A stretch of DNA of 53,978 bases from assembly GCA_902789725.1 (NCBI GenBank), contig CADAPC010000032.1:1-53978 (forward strand). Reading direction: 5' to 3'. This stretch comes from an uncultured Bacteroidales bacterium (lineage in GTDB: Bacteria; Bacteroidota; Bacteroidia; Bacteroidales; Bacteroidaceae). Below the pieces are notes generated by a model, which searched no databases, was not told where the DNA came from, and was given only the letters and a program-made list of their open reading frames with translations. The position numbers were made by a program, and so were the translations under genes. Of the stretch, positions 9,753 through 20,528 are shown in pieces (the first letter of the stretch is position 1; each line of letters starts with the position of its first letter).

Positions 9753-11699
9753 TTAAGCACGGGGCTTAGCACCTGTTTGAAGCATCTCCCAAAAAACTTT
9801 GGCAATGCCTTCTGGATCCATGCCGCATTCTTTGCGCAGTTCGGCCACGGTGCCGTGCATCACAAAGCGGTCGGGAATGCCAATGCGCTTCACCTCTACG
9901 TCATATCCGTGGTCGGCAAAAAACTCTAAGACTGCACTGCCCAGGCCTCCTGAGATAACGCCATCTTCCACCGTGACCACCTTCTTGAACTTTTTGCCCA
10001 CTTCGTGAAGGATGTCTTCGTCAATAGGCTTGAGGAAACGCATGTCGTAGTGGGCGAAGTGCATCTCGGAGGATGGATGATCGTTGAGCGACTTCAGCTC
10101 AGCGATGGAGATAGCTTTTTCGGCTTCCACACCCAACGGGCCGATGCTCAGCACTGCCACATCGGTTCCATCGTGCAGTTTCTGCCCTTTACCCACGGGG
10201 ATTTCTTCCAACTCGCATCGCCAATCTATGGTGTTGCCTCTGCCGCGCGGATAACGAATGACAAACACGCCTTTGCCTGGCAGTTGCGCCGTGTACATGA
10301 GTTTGCGCAGTTCGGGTTCGTTGCGCGGTGAGGCAATGGTGAGGTTGGGAATGGGGCGGAGGAAAGCCATGTCGAAGGCTCCGTGGTGGGTGGAGCCGTC
10401 CTCGCCCACCAGTCCTGCGCGGTCCAAGCAGAGCACCATGTCGAGCCGCATGGTGGCTGCATCGTGGATGATGTTGTCGTAGGCTCGTTGCATGAACGAG
10501 GAGTAAATGTTGCAGAAAGGCATCAGCCCATCTTTGGCCATTCCGCCCGAGAAGGTGACGGCATGGCCTTCGGCAATACCTACGTCGAACACCCTGTTGG
10601 GCATGGCGTTCATCATGATGTTCATCGAACAGCCTGTAGGCATAGCGGGCGTTACTCCCACAATCTTGGGGTTCTTTTGTGCCAACTCCAACAGGGTAAT
10701 TCCAAACACGTCTTGGAACTTGGGTGGATGGGGCTTGTCATCATGCACCACAATTCGCTCGCCCGTGTCGGGGTCGAACTTGCCAGGTGCATGCCAAATG
10801 GTGGCATCCTCCTCGGCTGGGGCATAGCCATAGCCTTTGGTGGTGTGAATGTGGAGCAGTTTGGGACCTTTCATGTCTTTAATGGCGCCCAAAATGCGCA
10901 CGAGCTCCACCACATCGTTTCCTTGGGCAGGACCGAAGTAACGGATGTCCATGCCCTCAAAGATGTTCTTTTGCCGTGTAAGCACCGATTTCACGCTGTT
11001 GTTGAAGCGGATGAGCCCCTTGCGACGCTTCTCGTTCAAGATGCCCATCTTGAGCAGTTTTTGCGAGAGCTTATACCTTATATTATTATAGGTGGAGTTG
11101 GTGGTCAGTTGCAGTAAATACTGCCTCATGCCTCCCACGCTGCGGTCGATAGACATGTTGTTGTCGTTGAGTACAATGAGCATGTCGTTGGGTGTACTCG
11201 CTGTGTTGTTGAGGCCCTCAAAGGCCAGCCCGCCACTCATGGCACCGTCGCCAATCACAGCCACCACCTTTCGGTCTTCTTCTTTTAGTTTGGCAGCTAC
11301 AGCCATACCTAAAGCTGCCGAAATGGAGTTGCTGGCATGTCCGCAGCAGAATGTGTCGTATTCGCTCTCGTCGGGGTGGGGAAAAGGTTTCAATCCATTC
11401 AGTTTACGGTTGGTGCAGAACAGGTCGCGCCGCCCAGTCAGGATTTTATGCCCATAGGCTTGATGCCCCACGTCCCAGACAATACGGTCGTATGGAGTGT
11501 TGAACACATAGTGCAAGGCCACAGTCAGTTCCACCACGCCGAGGCTTGATGCCAGATGTCCTGGGTTCATCGACAATTCCTCTATAATGTCACGGCGAAG
11601 TTCGTCACACACGGCTGGCAATTCCTCCACTTTCAACTTGCGCAGGTCAACAGGGTAATTTATCTTTGTTAAATACTTATATTCGCTATTGTCTCCCAT
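9753..11699 (-). CDS. dxs: 1-deoxy-D-xylulose-5-phosphate synthase
   Basis: This is the first enzyme of the MEP isoprenoid pathway. It condenses pyruvate and glyceraldehyde-3-phosphate with thiamine diphosphate in the cytoplasm. The protein has 648 residues, the usual length. The thiamine-diphosphate motif runs from GDGAMSGG (150-157) to LNDNNMSID (177-185). [11 protein letters not shown] (75-85) carries the active-site histidines. The central pyrimidine-binding domain includes [18 protein letters not shown], and a transketolase C-terminal domain follows. The start lies about 20 bp after a TACCTTTG promoter element. It leads the likely operon dxs-trkA-trkH. Confidence 0.96.
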   Translation of the reverse strand: MGDNSEYKYLTKINYPVDLRKLKVEELPAVCDELRRDIIEELSMNPGHLASSLGVVELTVALHYVFNTPYDRIVWDVGHQAYGHKILTGRRDLFCTNRKLNGLKPFPHPDESEYDTFCCGHASNSISAALGMAVAAKLKEEDRKVVAVIGDGAMSGGLAFEGLNNTASTPNDMLIVLNDNNMSIDRSVGGMRQYLLQLTTNSTYNNIRYKLSQKLLKMGILNEKRRKGLIRFNNSVKSVLTRQKNIFEGMDIRYFGPAQGNDVVELVRILGAIKDMKGPKLLHIHTTKGYGYAPAEEDATIWHAPGKFDPDTGERIVVHDDKPHPPKFQDVFGITLLELAQKNPKIVGVTPAMPTGCSMNIMMNAMPNRVFDVGIAEGHAVTFSGGMAKDGLMPFCNIYSSFMQRAYDNIIHDAATMRLDMVLCLDRAGLVGEDGSTHHGAFDMAFLRPIPNLTIASPRNEPELRKLMYTAQLPGKGVFVIRYPRGRGNTIDWRCELEEIPVGKGQKLHDGTDVAVLSIGPLGVEAEKAISIAELKSLNDHPSSEMHFAHYDMRFLKPIDEDILHEVGKKFKKVVTVEDGVISGGLGSAVLEFFADHGYDVEVKRIGIPDRFVMHGTVAELRKECGMDPEGIAKVFWEMLQTGAKPRA

Positions 11700-11720
11700 A
11701 AAAATATGTTAAAAACATTG

Positions 11721-11728
11721 CAAAGGTA
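11721..11728 (-). promoter_or_regulatory. -7 element for dxs operon
   Basis: Minus-strand TACCTTTG followed by CAATG lies 21 bp before the dxs ATG. No clear TTTG -33 element was seen upstream. From here to 11985 the region is AT-rich with no gene recognised. Confidence 0.6.
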
Positions 11729-11985
11729 AGAAAAAGTTTTGGAGTTAGGAATGTGGAACGCGTAGTTTTTTGCTTTTCTGTTCATTTTTTCTTGAGTGCA
11801 AAAGGGAATAGGGGCTATGAAGGGGGTGTGTGGTGCAACTTGAATAATTGGTATGTGGGACCATTTTGAACAAAAATTAACGAAAAATCACATCTAAAGC
11901 GCTTTTATTTGTTCTTATTGTATGTATTGGTAGTCTAAACGTTTGTTTTCGTGCTGAAAAGCATACGATGTATTAAAAAAGGTCT

Positions 11986-11994
11986 TACCTTTGC
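11986..11994 (+). promoter_or_regulatory. -7 element for outer-membrane barrel gene
   Basis: TACCTTTGC is an exact match to the Bacteroidota -7 consensus, about 100 bp upstream of the ATG at 12096. No TTTG sits 19-21 bp upstream. The transcript would carry an AT-rich leader of about 95 nt. Confidence 0.6.
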
Positions 11995-12095
11995 AGCGGA
12001 TTTCAAAATGAGGGGAATCCGAAAACCTCATGACATCCTTCAAAAAAATAAAAAGAGTAGGACTAATTAATTTTTTTATTAAAATTAAAAAAGTT

Positions 12096-12692
12096 ATGAA
12101 AAAGATTATCCTTACAGCTCTCGTAGCAGTTGCATCTCTTGCAGCAAACGCCCAAATCTGGGGGGGAGGTACTATTGGTTTCAACACAGCTAAAATTACT
12201 GACAAAGTAGGTGGTGTGAAAACTGAGCTTAAAACAACAGACCTCAACATCAACCCTGAAATTGGTTACTCAATCAATGAGAACTGGGACGTAGCTTTGT
12301 CTATCGGCTACTATCATGGTAAAAATACACAAAAAACATTCGGTCGCGATTTGAGTGGTATTTTCGACAATGGTTTTGCTGATAATCTGAATGCGTTCAA
12401 GCTCTCTCCTTACGTGCGTTATTCTTTTGCTAAAGCAGGTGACTTCGCTTTCTTCGTAGATGGTGGTTTCAGCTACATTTTTAATCACGTGAGCAGCGAT
12501 GAGAAGAACTACAACGTTTGGGATATCTTCATTCAGCCAGGTATCAAGTATTCTCTCTCAGAAAAAGTGACACTCGTTGCTAAGACTGGTAACTTGTCTT
12601 ATGTATTTGCAAAGCATGGAGAGAAGAAACTTAATGCTTTCGATCTCGGTCTGTCAAGTGCTGTTACTTTCGGTGCTTACGTAAACTTCTAA
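12096..12692 (+). CDS. Small outer-membrane beta-barrel (porin-like) protein
   Basis: The predicted product has 198 residues, starting MKKIILTALVAVASLAANAQ, a Sec signal peptide cleaved after about residue 20. The mature part has alternating hydrophobic strands (for example PEIGYSINENWDVALSIGYY, FKLSPYVRYSF) and ends with the aromatic terminus GAYVNF expected for BAM insertion. It matches the OMP_b-brl / porin-family type with about eight strands. The ligand is unknown. The frame stays open further upstream, but the signal peptide fixes the start at 12096. It has its own promoter and a strong terminator, so it is a single gene. Confidence 0.88.
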   Translation: MKKIILTALVAVASLAANAQIWGGGTIGFNTAKITDKVGGVKTELKTTDLNINPEIGYSINENWDVALSIGYYHGKNTQKTFGRDLSGIFDNGFADNLNAFKLSPYVRYSFAKAGDFAFFVDGGFSYIFNHVSSDEKNYNVWDIFIQPGIKYSLSEKVTLVAKTGNLSYVFAKHGEKKLNAFDLGLSSAVTFGAYVNF

Positions 12693-12720
12693 TCGAAAGA
12701 GAAAACTTAATATTCACATA

Positions 12721-12754
12721 AGAGGGTCAGCATTCTTGCTGACTCTCTTTTTTT
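12721..12754 (+). terminator. Rho-independent terminator after barrel gene
   Basis: GAGGGTCAGCA pairs with TGCTGACTCTC around a TTCT loop, with one G-U pair, followed by seven T. The rest of the 12755-12948 gap shows no gene. Confidence 0.85.
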
Positions 12755-12948
12755 GAGCCATTTCCATCCCAATAACCTTCTCCTACCTTGCAGTTAAGGA
12801 GCATAAGTATCTTTTATCACCACCGCAAGGTAACCTTAGAGTAACCACCTTAGGGTGCTCTTTCAGTTCGCCTGCCTTTTCTTCATGTAAATTTATCGAA
12901 TTTGCATTCTTGCAATAGTTCATGATATAGATTTTTCACCTCTCGTCT

Positions 12949-12978
12949 TTTGTGTTTCACTTTTTATCCGTAACTTTG
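12949..12978 (+). promoter_or_regulatory. Promoter of metG
   Basis: TTTG (12949-12952), 18 bases, then TAACTTTG (12971-12978). The spacing is one to two bases shorter than usual. The start codon of metG is 25 bp further on. Confidence 0.65.
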
Positions 12979-13003
12979 CACTCAAATGTATAAAACTAAC
13001 TGA

Positions 13004-15070
13004 ATGGAACAGAAGAACTTTAAGAGAACCACGGTGACGGCTGCGTTGCCGTATGCTAATGGTCCTGTGCACATAGGCCACTTGGCTGGTGTGTATGTGC
13101 CAGCTGATATTTATGTGAGATACCTGCGTCTGAAAGGTCGTGAGGTGCTGTTTGTGTGTGGTAGCGATGAACATGGAGTGCCCGTGACGATTCGCGCCAA
13201 GAAGGAGGGTTGCTCTGTGCAGGATGTGGTGGACCGCTATCACGGCATCATCAAGAAGTCCTTTGCCGACTTCGGCATCAGCTTCGACATCTATTCACGC
13301 ACCACCAGCAAAACCCACCATCAGTTTGCAGCCGACTTTTTCAAGACGCTCTACGAGAAGGGAAAGTTTGTGGAGATGACCACGGAGCAGTTCTACGACG
13401 AGGAGACGAAGCAGTTCCTGACAGACCGCAACATCAAGGGTGAATGTCCACGTTGCCATTCTGAAGGAGCCTACGGCGACCAGTGTGAGAAGTGTGGAGC
13501 TACTCTTTCGCCAGAGGAACTAATCAACCCTGTGAATGCCATCAATGGTAATCCTTTGGTGAAGAAGGCTACGAAACATTGGTACCTGCCCCTTGAACAG
13601 TATCAGGAATGGTTGGAAGAATGGATTCTGAAAGAACATAAGGAGTGGAGAAGTAATGTGTATGGACAGTGCAAGTCGTGGTTGGATGGTGGTTTGAAAC
13701 CACGTGCCGTGACTCGCGACTTGGATTGGGGCATTCCGGTCCCTGTGGAAGGAGCGGAGGGAAAAGTACTCTACGTGTGGTTCGATGCCCCCATTGGCTA
13801 CATCAGCAACACAAAGGAACTCTGTGAGAAAGAGCCTGAAAAGTGGGGCACTTGGCAGAAATGGTGGCAAGACCCCGAGAGCCGTCTGGTTCATTTCATC
13901 GGCAAGGATAATATCGTTTTTCACTGCATTGTCTTCCCTGCTATGCTGAAAGCACATGGCGGCTACAATCTGGCTGACAATGTGCCAGCCAATGAGTTTC
14001 TCAACCTGGAGGGCAAAAAGATTTCCACCTCGAAAAACTATGCTGTGTGGCTCAATGAATACTTGGAAGAACTGCCCAACCGCCAGGACGAATTGCGCTA
14101 TGTGCTCACAGCCAATGCGCCAGAGACGAAGGACAACGACTTCACTTGGGCTGATTTCCAGGCACGTTGCAACAACGAGCTGGTGGCGGTGTATGGGAAT
14201 TTCGTGAACCGTGCGCTGCAACTCACACAGAAATATTACAATGGTATTGTGCCAGCGTGTGGAGAATTGACTGAAACTGACAAGGCGACCTTAGCTGAGT
14301 TTGCCGATGTAAAAGATAAGGTGGAAGTTCTTATAGAGAATTTCAAGTTCCGTGAGGCACAGAAAGAGGCCATGAACCTGGCTCGTATCGGTAACAAGTA
14401 TATTGCTGACGAGGAGCCTTGGAAGGTGATTAAGACTGACCCTGAACGGGTGAAGACGGTCATCTACATCTCTTTGCAGCTTACTGCCAATCTGGCCATT
14501 GCCTTCGAACCTTTCTTGCCGTTCTCCTCAGCTAAACTGCGCGAAATGATTGCTATGGACGAACTGAACTGGGAAGATCTGGGCAAGACCGACCTTCTGC
14601 CAGCAGGCAAGCAGTTAGGGAAGCCCTGCTTGCTCTTCTCGAAAATTGAGGACGAGGCCATTAAATTCCAAACCGACAAACTCGAAGCCACCATCAAAGC
14701 CAACGAGGCTGCCAATGCAGAGGTGGCTCCAGTGAAGGAGACCATCTCATTTGACGATTTCCAGAAGCTGGACATTCGTGTGGCCACTGTGCTGGAGTGT
14801 GAACGTGTGCCCAAGATGAAGAAATTGCTCAAGTTCAAGCTGGACGATGGCACTCCTAAGGGGCGCACCATTGTGAGTGGCATTGCTCAATGGTACGAAC
14901 CCGAACAGTTGGTGGGCAAGCAGGTGCTCTTCATTGCCAACTTGGCTCCACGTGAGTTTAAGAACGGGCTGGTGAGCGAGGGTATGATTCTCTCAGCCGA
15001 AAACTGGGACGGAAGCATCAGTGTAACCACCGTGGAGAAACCAGTAAAGGGTGGAAGCCAAGTGTGTTGA
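13004..15070 (+). CDS. metG: Methionyl-tRNA synthetase
   Basis: This enzyme charges tRNA-Met with methionine. The class I catalytic domain has HIGH at 23-26 and the KMSKS-equivalent KISTS at 339-343. The zinc-binding knuckle is CPRC (148-151) with CEKC (161-164), the two-motif-half pattern of the E. coli-like type. The C-terminus (about 586-688, [19 protein letters not shown]) is the EMAP/Trbp111-type tRNA-binding OB fold, which also dimerises the enzyme. Its 688 residues are normal for the family. The promoter is at 12949-12978. The gene is followed after about 60 bp by a phosphoesterase gene. Confidence 0.97.
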   Translation: MEQKNFKRTTVTAALPYANGPVHIGHLAGVYVPADIYVRYLRLKGREVLFVCGSDEHGVPVTIRAKKEGCSVQDVVDRYHGIIKKSFADFGISFDIYSRTTSKTHHQFAADFFKTLYEKGKFVEMTTEQFYDEETKQFLTDRNIKGECPRCHSEGAYGDQCEKCGATLSPEELINPVNAINGNPLVKKATKHWYLPLEQYQEWLEEWILKEHKEWRSNVYGQCKSWLDGGLKPRAVTRDLDWGIPVPVEGAEGKVLYVWFDAPIGYISNTKELCEKEPEKWGTWQKWWQDPESRLVHFIGKDNIVFHCIVFPAMLKAHGGYNLADNVPANEFLNLEGKKISTSKNYAVWLNEYLEELPNRQDELRYVLTANAPETKDNDFTWADFQARCNNELVAVYGNFVNRALQLTQKYYNGIVPACGELTETDKATLAEFADVKDKVEVLIENFKFREAQKEAMNLARIGNKYIADEEPWKVIKTDPERVKTVIYISLQLTANLAIAFEPFLPFSSAKLREMIAMDELNWEDLGKTDLLPAGKQLGKPCLLFSKIEDEAIKFQTDKLEATIKANEAANAEVAPVKETISFDDFQKLDIRVATVLECERVPKMKKLLKFKLDDGTPKGRTIVSGIAQWYEPEQLVGKQVLFIANLAPREFKNGLVSEGMILSAENWDGSISVTTVEKPVKGGSQVC

Positions 15071-15129
15071 TGTAACGGATGGCATCCAGCCAGTCATGCT
15101 TGGTGGGTTTACACAACAGAAAAAGGTCA

Positions 15130-16518
15130 ATGAACTTGAAACAAAATATGAAAACTCGTAAAAAACATTCGCGCAAGCGGATTGTTACAGGGTGGCTGTT
15201 CATCATCATCGGCTGTCTGTTGGTGATTTGGTGCATTGACCGTTGGGATGTTTGGTTCTATAATCCAGAAGAACTTCCCTACAAGGCTCCTGAGGCTCCT
15301 TCTCGCATGTTGCTGACTTTTGGCGATGCTGATGGGAAGAATCGCAACGTGAGCTGGATGTGTGGCGAGGAAGTGCATCCAGCAGCCTTGGAACTGGTGG
15401 ACGATGTAGATGGCGGCACCAGTTGGGTGGATGCTGCGGGAGAGGTGTTTGAGTCGAGAGGAGGCAAAGCTGCCTATTATGTGGCAAGGTTGCGCGACTT
15501 GAAAACAGGGCATTTTTACCGTTATCGTGCCTGGACGGGCGATGAGGTGTCGAAGTGGCATTCATTCCTTGTGCCCGACGATTCAGATGTGTCATTCCTC
15601 TACGTAGGCGACATTCAGGACAGCATTGGTGGGGTGACGAATAGCTTGCTGAAGGCAGCTTTCAGATGTAACCCCGACGTGGAGTTTCTGGTGTGTGGAG
15701 GCGACTTGACGGAACGCCCTATCGATGCCTATTGGGAAGAGAGCTTTGCCGGGCTCGATTCCGTGGGGCAGTCGGTGCCAGTGTTGACCGTGACGGGTAA
15801 TCATGACTATTTGAAGGGGGTGATTTGTAAACTGGAACGGCGTTTCTCGCTCATTCATTCCTATTTCTTGGATTCGATGATTGGGGAGAATCAAGTGTTT
15901 ACGGTGAGGCGAGGTGATGTGCAGATTTTTTGTCTCGACAGCAACCGGGAATTTCCTTATCTGTGGACGCAGCGGAAGTGGCTTGAGGAACAGTTGGAAC
16001 AGAGCAAGGCGAAGTGGAAAATCGTAGTGCTGCACCATCCACTCTATTCCATCAAGAGTGCAACCAACAACCTCATCCAGCGGTGGATGTTCGATGATTT
16101 GGTGCGCCAATACGGTGTGGATGTCGTCTTGCAAGGGCATGAGCATGCATACGCCCGCATGACCCACCACAACGCAGAGGGCAAAGCAATACCTCCCATC
16201 TATACGGTGAGCCATTGTTCCCCTAAAAGCTACCATATACAGTTTAGTGACGCATTTGACAAATTTGGTGTCGGTAGCCGCTATTATCAAAAAGTGCACA
16301 CCCACAGAGACACTCTCTTTCTGACAGCCTATGATGCCACAGACGGCACGCTCTACGACAGCCTCTTTGTGGTGAAAACTGCAACCAGCACCTTGCTGTG
16401 TGACTATGGTGAGGACATCCCTGAGCGGCTTGACTTCACCCCCAGCCCCGAAAGTAGCAAAGATGCCGCCTTTGCTGAGAGAATTCGAGAATATCAAGAG
16501 AAAAAGAAGAAAGAATAA
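15130..16518 (+). CDS. Membrane-anchored purple-acid-phosphatase-like metallophosphoesterase
   Basis: A basic N-terminus and one transmembrane helix (about 19-36, GWLFIIIGCLLVIWCI) anchor the protein. A fibronectin-III-like segment follows and then a calcineurin-type phosphoesterase domain. The metal motifs are GDIQD (160-164), GGDL (190-193), GNHD (223-226), HHP (302-304) and GHEHAY (336-341), in the order of purple acid phosphatases. The catalytic domain should face the periplasm. I took the ATG at 15130, behind AAAAGGTCA. The frame is open from 15079, and 15148 is also possible. It precedes the LTA-synthase-like gene by 23 bp, so it may trim phosphate groups on the polymer that gene helps make (inference). 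Confidence 0.85.
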   Translation: MNLKQNMKTRKKHSRKRIVTGWLFIIIGCLLVIWCIDRWDVWFYNPEELPYKAPEAPSRMLLTFGDADGKNRNVSWMCGEEVHPAALELVDDVDGGTSWVDAAGEVFESRGGKAAYYVARLRDLKTGHFYRYRAWTGDEVSKWHSFLVPDDSDVSFLYVGDIQDSIGGVTNSLLKAAFRCNPDVEFLVCGGDLTERPIDAYWEESFAGLDSVGQSVPVLTVTGNHDYLKGVICKLERRFSLIHSYFLDSMIGENQVFTVRRGDVQIFCLDSNREFPYLWTQRKWLEEQLEQSKAKWKIVVLHHPLYSIKSATNNLIQRWMFDDLVRQYGVDVVLQGHEHAYARMTHHNAEGKAIPPIYTVSHCSPKSYHIQFSDAFDKFGVGSRYYQKVHTHRDTLFLTAYDATDGTLYDSLFVVKTATSTLLCDYGEDIPERLDFTPSPESSKDAAFAERIREYQEKKKKE

Positions 16519-16541
16519 ATCTTAATAAGAAGGTTCAGAAG

Positions 16542-18536
16542 ATGAAAAAGCGTGCTAAAAGAAGACGTGTCAGTTTGCAGAAGTCATACATTTCCAATCC
16601 GTTGGCCTTTGTATGCAATTTGGCGCTTGTGTATGTGGTCTATGCCTTGTGCCGGCTGGCTTATTTGTGCGAAAACTGGTCGGTTCTTTCTGAGGGGTTT
16701 GATGCCCTCTCCTTTTGGAATCTCTTCAAGGGCTGTTGGATGTTCGACACTTCAGCCATCCTTTATACGAATGTGCTCTATGCCATTCTGATGCTCATAC
16801 CCTTGCATTGGAAAGAACGTGAGGGGTGGCAGCAGGTGGCTAAGTGGATTTATCTGTTGGTGAACTCCTTGAGTGTCATAGCCAATTTGTCAGATGCTGT
16901 TTATTTCCAATATACAGGCCGTCGCACCACCGCTTCTGTCTTTCAAGAGTTTAGCAACGAAGGCAACCTTGGCGACGTGGTTGGCGTGGAGTTGCTGCGC
17001 CATTGGTATTTAGTGCTGGTGGGCATTGTGCTCATAGCGGGTTTATTCTTTTTCTATCAAAAACCGAAAGGGGAATTGGAGTTGACAACGCTCAAAAGCA
17101 AGATGCTCTACTACGCCATCCACGTAGTCTGTTTCGGCTTATACATCCCCATTACAGTGGCAGGTATGCGTGGGGGAGCCACTACGGCAGTGCGTCCCAT
17201 CACCATCAGCAATGCCAATCAGTATGTCAACCGTCCTGCAGAGGCGGCACTCGTACTCAACACGCCTTTCTCCATGATTCGTACCATCAACAAGAATGTC
17301 TTCACCGATCCAGAGTTTTTCCCAAGGGAGGAGCTGGACAAGATTTATAGTCCCATTCACACCCCCGCTGACAGTATTGTGCAGAGAAAGAAGAACGTGG
17401 TGGTGTTCATCATGGAAAGTTATGGCAGGGAATACATAGGAGCTTACAACGAATACAAAGGCTATACTCCCTTTACCGATTCGTTGATTGCCCAATCGCT
17501 CACCTTCGACCTGACTATTGCCAACGGACGCAAAAGTATCGATGGCATGCCTTCCATCCTTTCCAGCATTCCCCGTTTCATCGAACCCTTCTTCCTCACT
17601 CCTGCCTCGCTGAATGAAGTGAGTGGATTGGCTGGCGAGCTGGGAAAGGTAGGGTATGAGTCTGCTTTCTTCCATGGGGCAGAGAACGGGTCGATGGGAT
17701 TTGAAGCCTTTGCCAGAACGACTGGCTATCAGAAATATTTTGGCCGAACTGAATACAATGAGGACAAGCGTTTCAATGGGGATAAGGACTTCGATGGCAT
17801 GTGGGCCATTTGGGACGAGGAGTTTCTGCAGTTCTATGCACTGAAGATGAGCGAAATGCGGCAACCGTTTTTCACCTCAGTCTTCACAGCCAGTTCCCAC
17901 CACCCCTACAAGGTGCCAGCACGTTACAAGGACATCTACAAGGATGAGCCTGGCGACCCCAACGACATGCACAAGTGTGTCCGTTATGTTGATCATGCAC
18001 TGCGCCTCTTTTTCGAAACGGCTAAGCAACAGCCTTGGTACGAGAACACCATCTTTGTGCTGACAGCCGACCACACCAATTTGACTACCGAACCCAAATA
18101 TCAGACGGAGCTGGGTGTGTGCAGTGTACCCATCCTCATCTTCGACCCATCGGGTGAGATAAAAGCACAGCGACGTCATTGCATTGCTCAGCAAATTGAC
18201 ATCATGCCCACCGTGCTGAACTATTTGGGTTACGACAAACCTTACGTGGCATTTGGGCAAGACCTGCTCAACACGGCAGATGAGGACACCTGGGCCATTA
18301 CGAACAACAATGGCATGTACCACTATGTGAAGGGCAACTATGTGCTGCTCTTCACGGAGGACGGCAAAACCAAAGCCATTTACGATTACAAGAAAGACTG
18401 GTATATGAAGCAGAACCTGCTTGGCAAGACGGGTGAGGTGGAAAAGCAGATGGAGCGCGAGGTGAAGGCGCTTATCCAGTCCTACATGGAGCGCATGATT
18501 GAAGACCGGCTGACAATGAAAGAAAAGAAGAAATGA
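16542..18536 (+). CDS. LTA synthase-family sulfatase/phosphoglycerol transferase
   Basis: This is a 664-residue membrane enzyme of the alkaline-phosphatase superfamily. Several transmembrane helices occupy about residues 20-220. The extracytoplasmic catalytic domain then starts at NVVVFIMESYG (285-295), where E292 is a predicted metal ligand. The nucleophile position is probably S332 in KSIDGMPS, and later metal ligands are D510 and H511 in TADHTN. HHPYKVP is also conserved. Relatives transfer phosphoglycerol or phosphoethanolamine from lipids to surface glycans. Sequence alone does not tell which. The GT14 gene downstream overlaps its stop, so the two are translationally coupled. Confidence 0.87.
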   Translation: MKKRAKRRRVSLQKSYISNPLAFVCNLALVYVVYALCRLAYLCENWSVLSEGFDALSFWNLFKGCWMFDTSAILYTNVLYAILMLIPLHWKEREGWQQVAKWIYLLVNSLSVIANLSDAVYFQYTGRRTTASVFQEFSNEGNLGDVVGVELLRHWYLVLVGIVLIAGLFFFYQKPKGELELTTLKSKMLYYAIHVVCFGLYIPITVAGMRGGATTAVRPITISNANQYVNRPAEAALVLNTPFSMIRTINKNVFTDPEFFPREELDKIYSPIHTPADSIVQRKKNVVVFIMESYGREYIGAYNEYKGYTPFTDSLIAQSLTFDLTIANGRKSIDGMPSILSSIPRFIEPFFLTPASLNEVSGLAGELGKVGYESAFFHGAENGSMGFEAFARTTGYQKYFGRTEYNEDKRFNGDKDFDGMWAIWDEEFLQFYALKMSEMRQPFFTSVFTASSHHPYKVPARYKDIYKDEPGDPNDMHKCVRYVDHALRLFFETAKQQPWYENTIFVLTADHTNLTTEPKYQTELGVCSVPILIFDPSGEIKAQRRHCIAQQIDIMPTVLNYLGYDKPYVAFGQDLLNTADEDTWAITNNNGMYHYVKGNYVLLFTEDGKTKAIYDYKKDWYMKQNLLGKTGEVEKQMEREVKALIQSYMERMIEDRLTMKEKKK

Positions 18537-19447
18537 TGAAGTTTGCCTACCTCATATCTGCTTTTACCGATCCTCCTCAGCTGAAACGTTTGGTGGAGGC
18601 ACTGCATCCTGATGCCCACTTCTTCATCCACATTGACAAGCATTCCTCCCTCAGTGCTTTCACTTCCATTTTGCAAGGCGGAAACATCCACTTTCTCCAC
18701 AACAGGATTGCGGTGCGATGGGGAACTATTACGCAGGTCGATTTCCAGATAGCCCTCATCGAGGCTGCTCTCAACCATCCTGTCAAGTTCGACCGTCTTT
18801 TCTTCCTCTCGGGGCAGGATTATCCCCTCTGGAGCAATGACCACATCACGCGTTGGATGGAGGAACATCGTGACCAGGAAATGCTTTGTGGCGTGCGTGT
18901 TGACACAGAGGGGGAGAGTTTCTGTCAGCAACGAAGACTGTATCAAGGCTACCGCCCCTACTTCCATTTCCCCTTTTGGGGCGCGAAGGGCAATGACCGC
19001 CTGAGCATCCTCTACCGCAAAACCATGCAGGTGTTGGGCATACGGAAACCGCTCACGCTGACGATTGATGGCACCCAATGGCACCTTTACAAAGGAGCCG
19101 ACTACTGGTGCATCTCCCGAGAGTTGGCGGCTTATATCGACCAGACGTATCGGCTTCATCCTGAAATTCGCCGTTACTTCAGCAGCTCATTCGCTCCTTC
19201 CGAAACCATGATGCAAACCATTGCCTTCAACCATCCCGTGTGGGCAAAGCGGTGCATCCTTTGGCAGGGCGACTATCCGGGATTGGCCACCTTGACCCCC
19301 CTTCATTTCATCATTTACGACCCCATCATCAAGGTGATGGACGAGACGGACTATGACACCCTCATGGCCAGCGGACGCATGTTCACACGGAAGCTGGTGA
19401 GTGGGAAAAGTGATCAACTCATTCAGCGACTCCATGACAGAACATAA
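18533..19447 (+). CDS. GT14 beta-1,6-N-acetylglucosaminyltransferase-like
   Basis: This 304-residue protein is of the Core-2/I-branching type. It begins KFAYLISAFTDPPQLKRLVEAL and includes FIHIDKHSS, FFLSGQDYPL, GADYWCISRELAAYI and the acidic FAPSETMMQTI segment that holds the likely catalytic glutamate in this family. It lacks a signal peptide and should act at the cytoplasmic face, adding a beta-1,6-linked HexNAc or similar branch. The start ATG overlaps the previous stop (ATGA). The following acyltransferase overlaps its end, giving three tightly coupled genes for one surface polymer. Confidence 0.85.
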   Translation: MMKFAYLISAFTDPPQLKRLVEALHPDAHFFIHIDKHSSLSAFTSILQGGNIHFLHNRIAVRWGTITQVDFQIALIEAALNHPVKFDRLFFLSGQDYPLWSNDHITRWMEEHRDQEMLCGVRVDTEGESFCQQRRLYQGYRPYFHFPFWGAKGNDRLSILYRKTMQVLGIRKPLTLTIDGTQWHLYKGADYWCISRELAAYIDQTYRLHPEIRRYFSSSFAPSETMMQTIAFNHPVWAKRCILWQGDYPGLATLTPLHFIIYDPIIKVMDETDYDTLMASGRMFTRKLVSGKSDQLIQRLHDRT

Positions 19448-20513
19448 ACAGCGATTAGAATGGCTTGATGCCATGCGTGGCTTCACCATGATTTTGGTGG
19501 TGGCATACCATGTGGCGGAATTTGGCTTTGTGGAGTCGGAGAAGATTTCGGCATCCCTCCCCTTTCTGGTTCTTTTCCGAATGCCCCTGTTCTTTTTTGT
19601 CAGCGGGTTCTTGGCCTATAAAGCGTCTTGGGAGTGGACTCCCCAAAGCTTTCTGTTGCTCACTTGGAAGAAGCTGAAAGTGCAAGTCCTCCCAGCTCTT
19701 GTCTTTTTGTGTGTCTTCTTGGTGGTGAAGGGGAAATTGCCTTTTGCCGATGGGTTCATGAAGTGTATGCACAGCCCGACTAAAGGCGGCTACTGGTTCA
19801 CTTGGGTGCTTTTGCAGATGTTCCTCATTTACTATACCGTGTCGGCCCTTTCCCAACGTTTCGGCAAGAAAGTGGAGCACCTGATCATTGTAGCATTATG
19901 GCTGGTGAGTGTGCTGGCCTGTCTCACCCTCTACCTGCCCAAAGAGTTGGGCGATTGGTATGAAAGCGACTGGATGATGTACAGTTCCTTCTACGAGACA
20001 CTCAAGTTCCTGCAGTTCTTCTTGTTGGGCAATCTTGTACACCGCTACTGGGAGGGCACCCAAAGGCTGTTCGAGGCGCGGTGGTTCTTCCCCGTTCTGG
20101 CGGTGCTTTCCTTTCTGTGTTGCGCCGACCTCTTCAAGTGGCATCTGCTTAGGGGGGAATGGACCAATCTTCCCCACACACTGGCCATGTACACCCTGAT
20201 GTTCATCGTGGTGATGTGTTTCCGTCATTATGCTGCCCACCTCACTCGTCAAACACTTGTCGGACGCAGTTTGCAATATATTGGCACACGCACACTCGAC
20301 ATTTATCTGCTGCATTTCATCCTCATGCCCAAAATTCCGTCGATGGGCAAATGGCTCAATGCGCATCAGCCCAACTTCCTTGTCGATGTAGTCCTAAGCG
20401 TCAGCATAGCCATGGTGGTCATTGCTTTCTGCTTGCTGGTGAGCAACATCCTCAGGGTGAGTCCTGTCTTGAAAGAATATCTCTTCGGAAGGAAAACTTC
20501 CTCCAACACTTAA
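19434..20513 (+). CDS. Membrane acyltransferase, acyltransferase-3 (OafA) family
   Basis: This is a polytopic membrane protein of about 359 residues with roughly ten hydrophobic helices. The N-terminus RLEWLDAMRGFTMILVVAYHV carries the family-defining R15 and catalytic H26. Family members move acetyl or succinyl groups onto extracytoplasmic sugars. I chose the ATG at 19434, overlapping the GT14 gene by 14 bp, because the conserved helix follows it directly. The upstream ATG at 19401 adds only eleven non-conserved residues. It is followed by a second paralogue, so the polymer may carry two different acyl decorations. Confidence 0.88.
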   Translation: MTEHKQRLEWLDAMRGFTMILVVAYHVAEFGFVESEKISASLPFLVLFRMPLFFFVSGFLAYKASWEWTPQSFLLLTWKKLKVQVLPALVFLCVFLVVKGKLPFADGFMKCMHSPTKGGYWFTWVLLQMFLIYYTVSALSQRFGKKVEHLIIVALWLVSVLACLTLYLPKELGDWYESDWMMYSSFYETLKFLQFFLLGNLVHRYWEGTQRLFEARWFFPVLAVLSFLCCADLFKWHLLRGEWTNLPHTLAMYTLMFIVVMCFRHYAAHLTRQTLVGRSLQYIGTRTLDIYLLHFILMPKIPSMGKWLNAHQPNFLVDVVLSVSIAMVVIAFCLLVSNILRVSPVLKEYLFGRKTSSNT

Positions 20514-20528
20514 AAAACAATAGCCGAC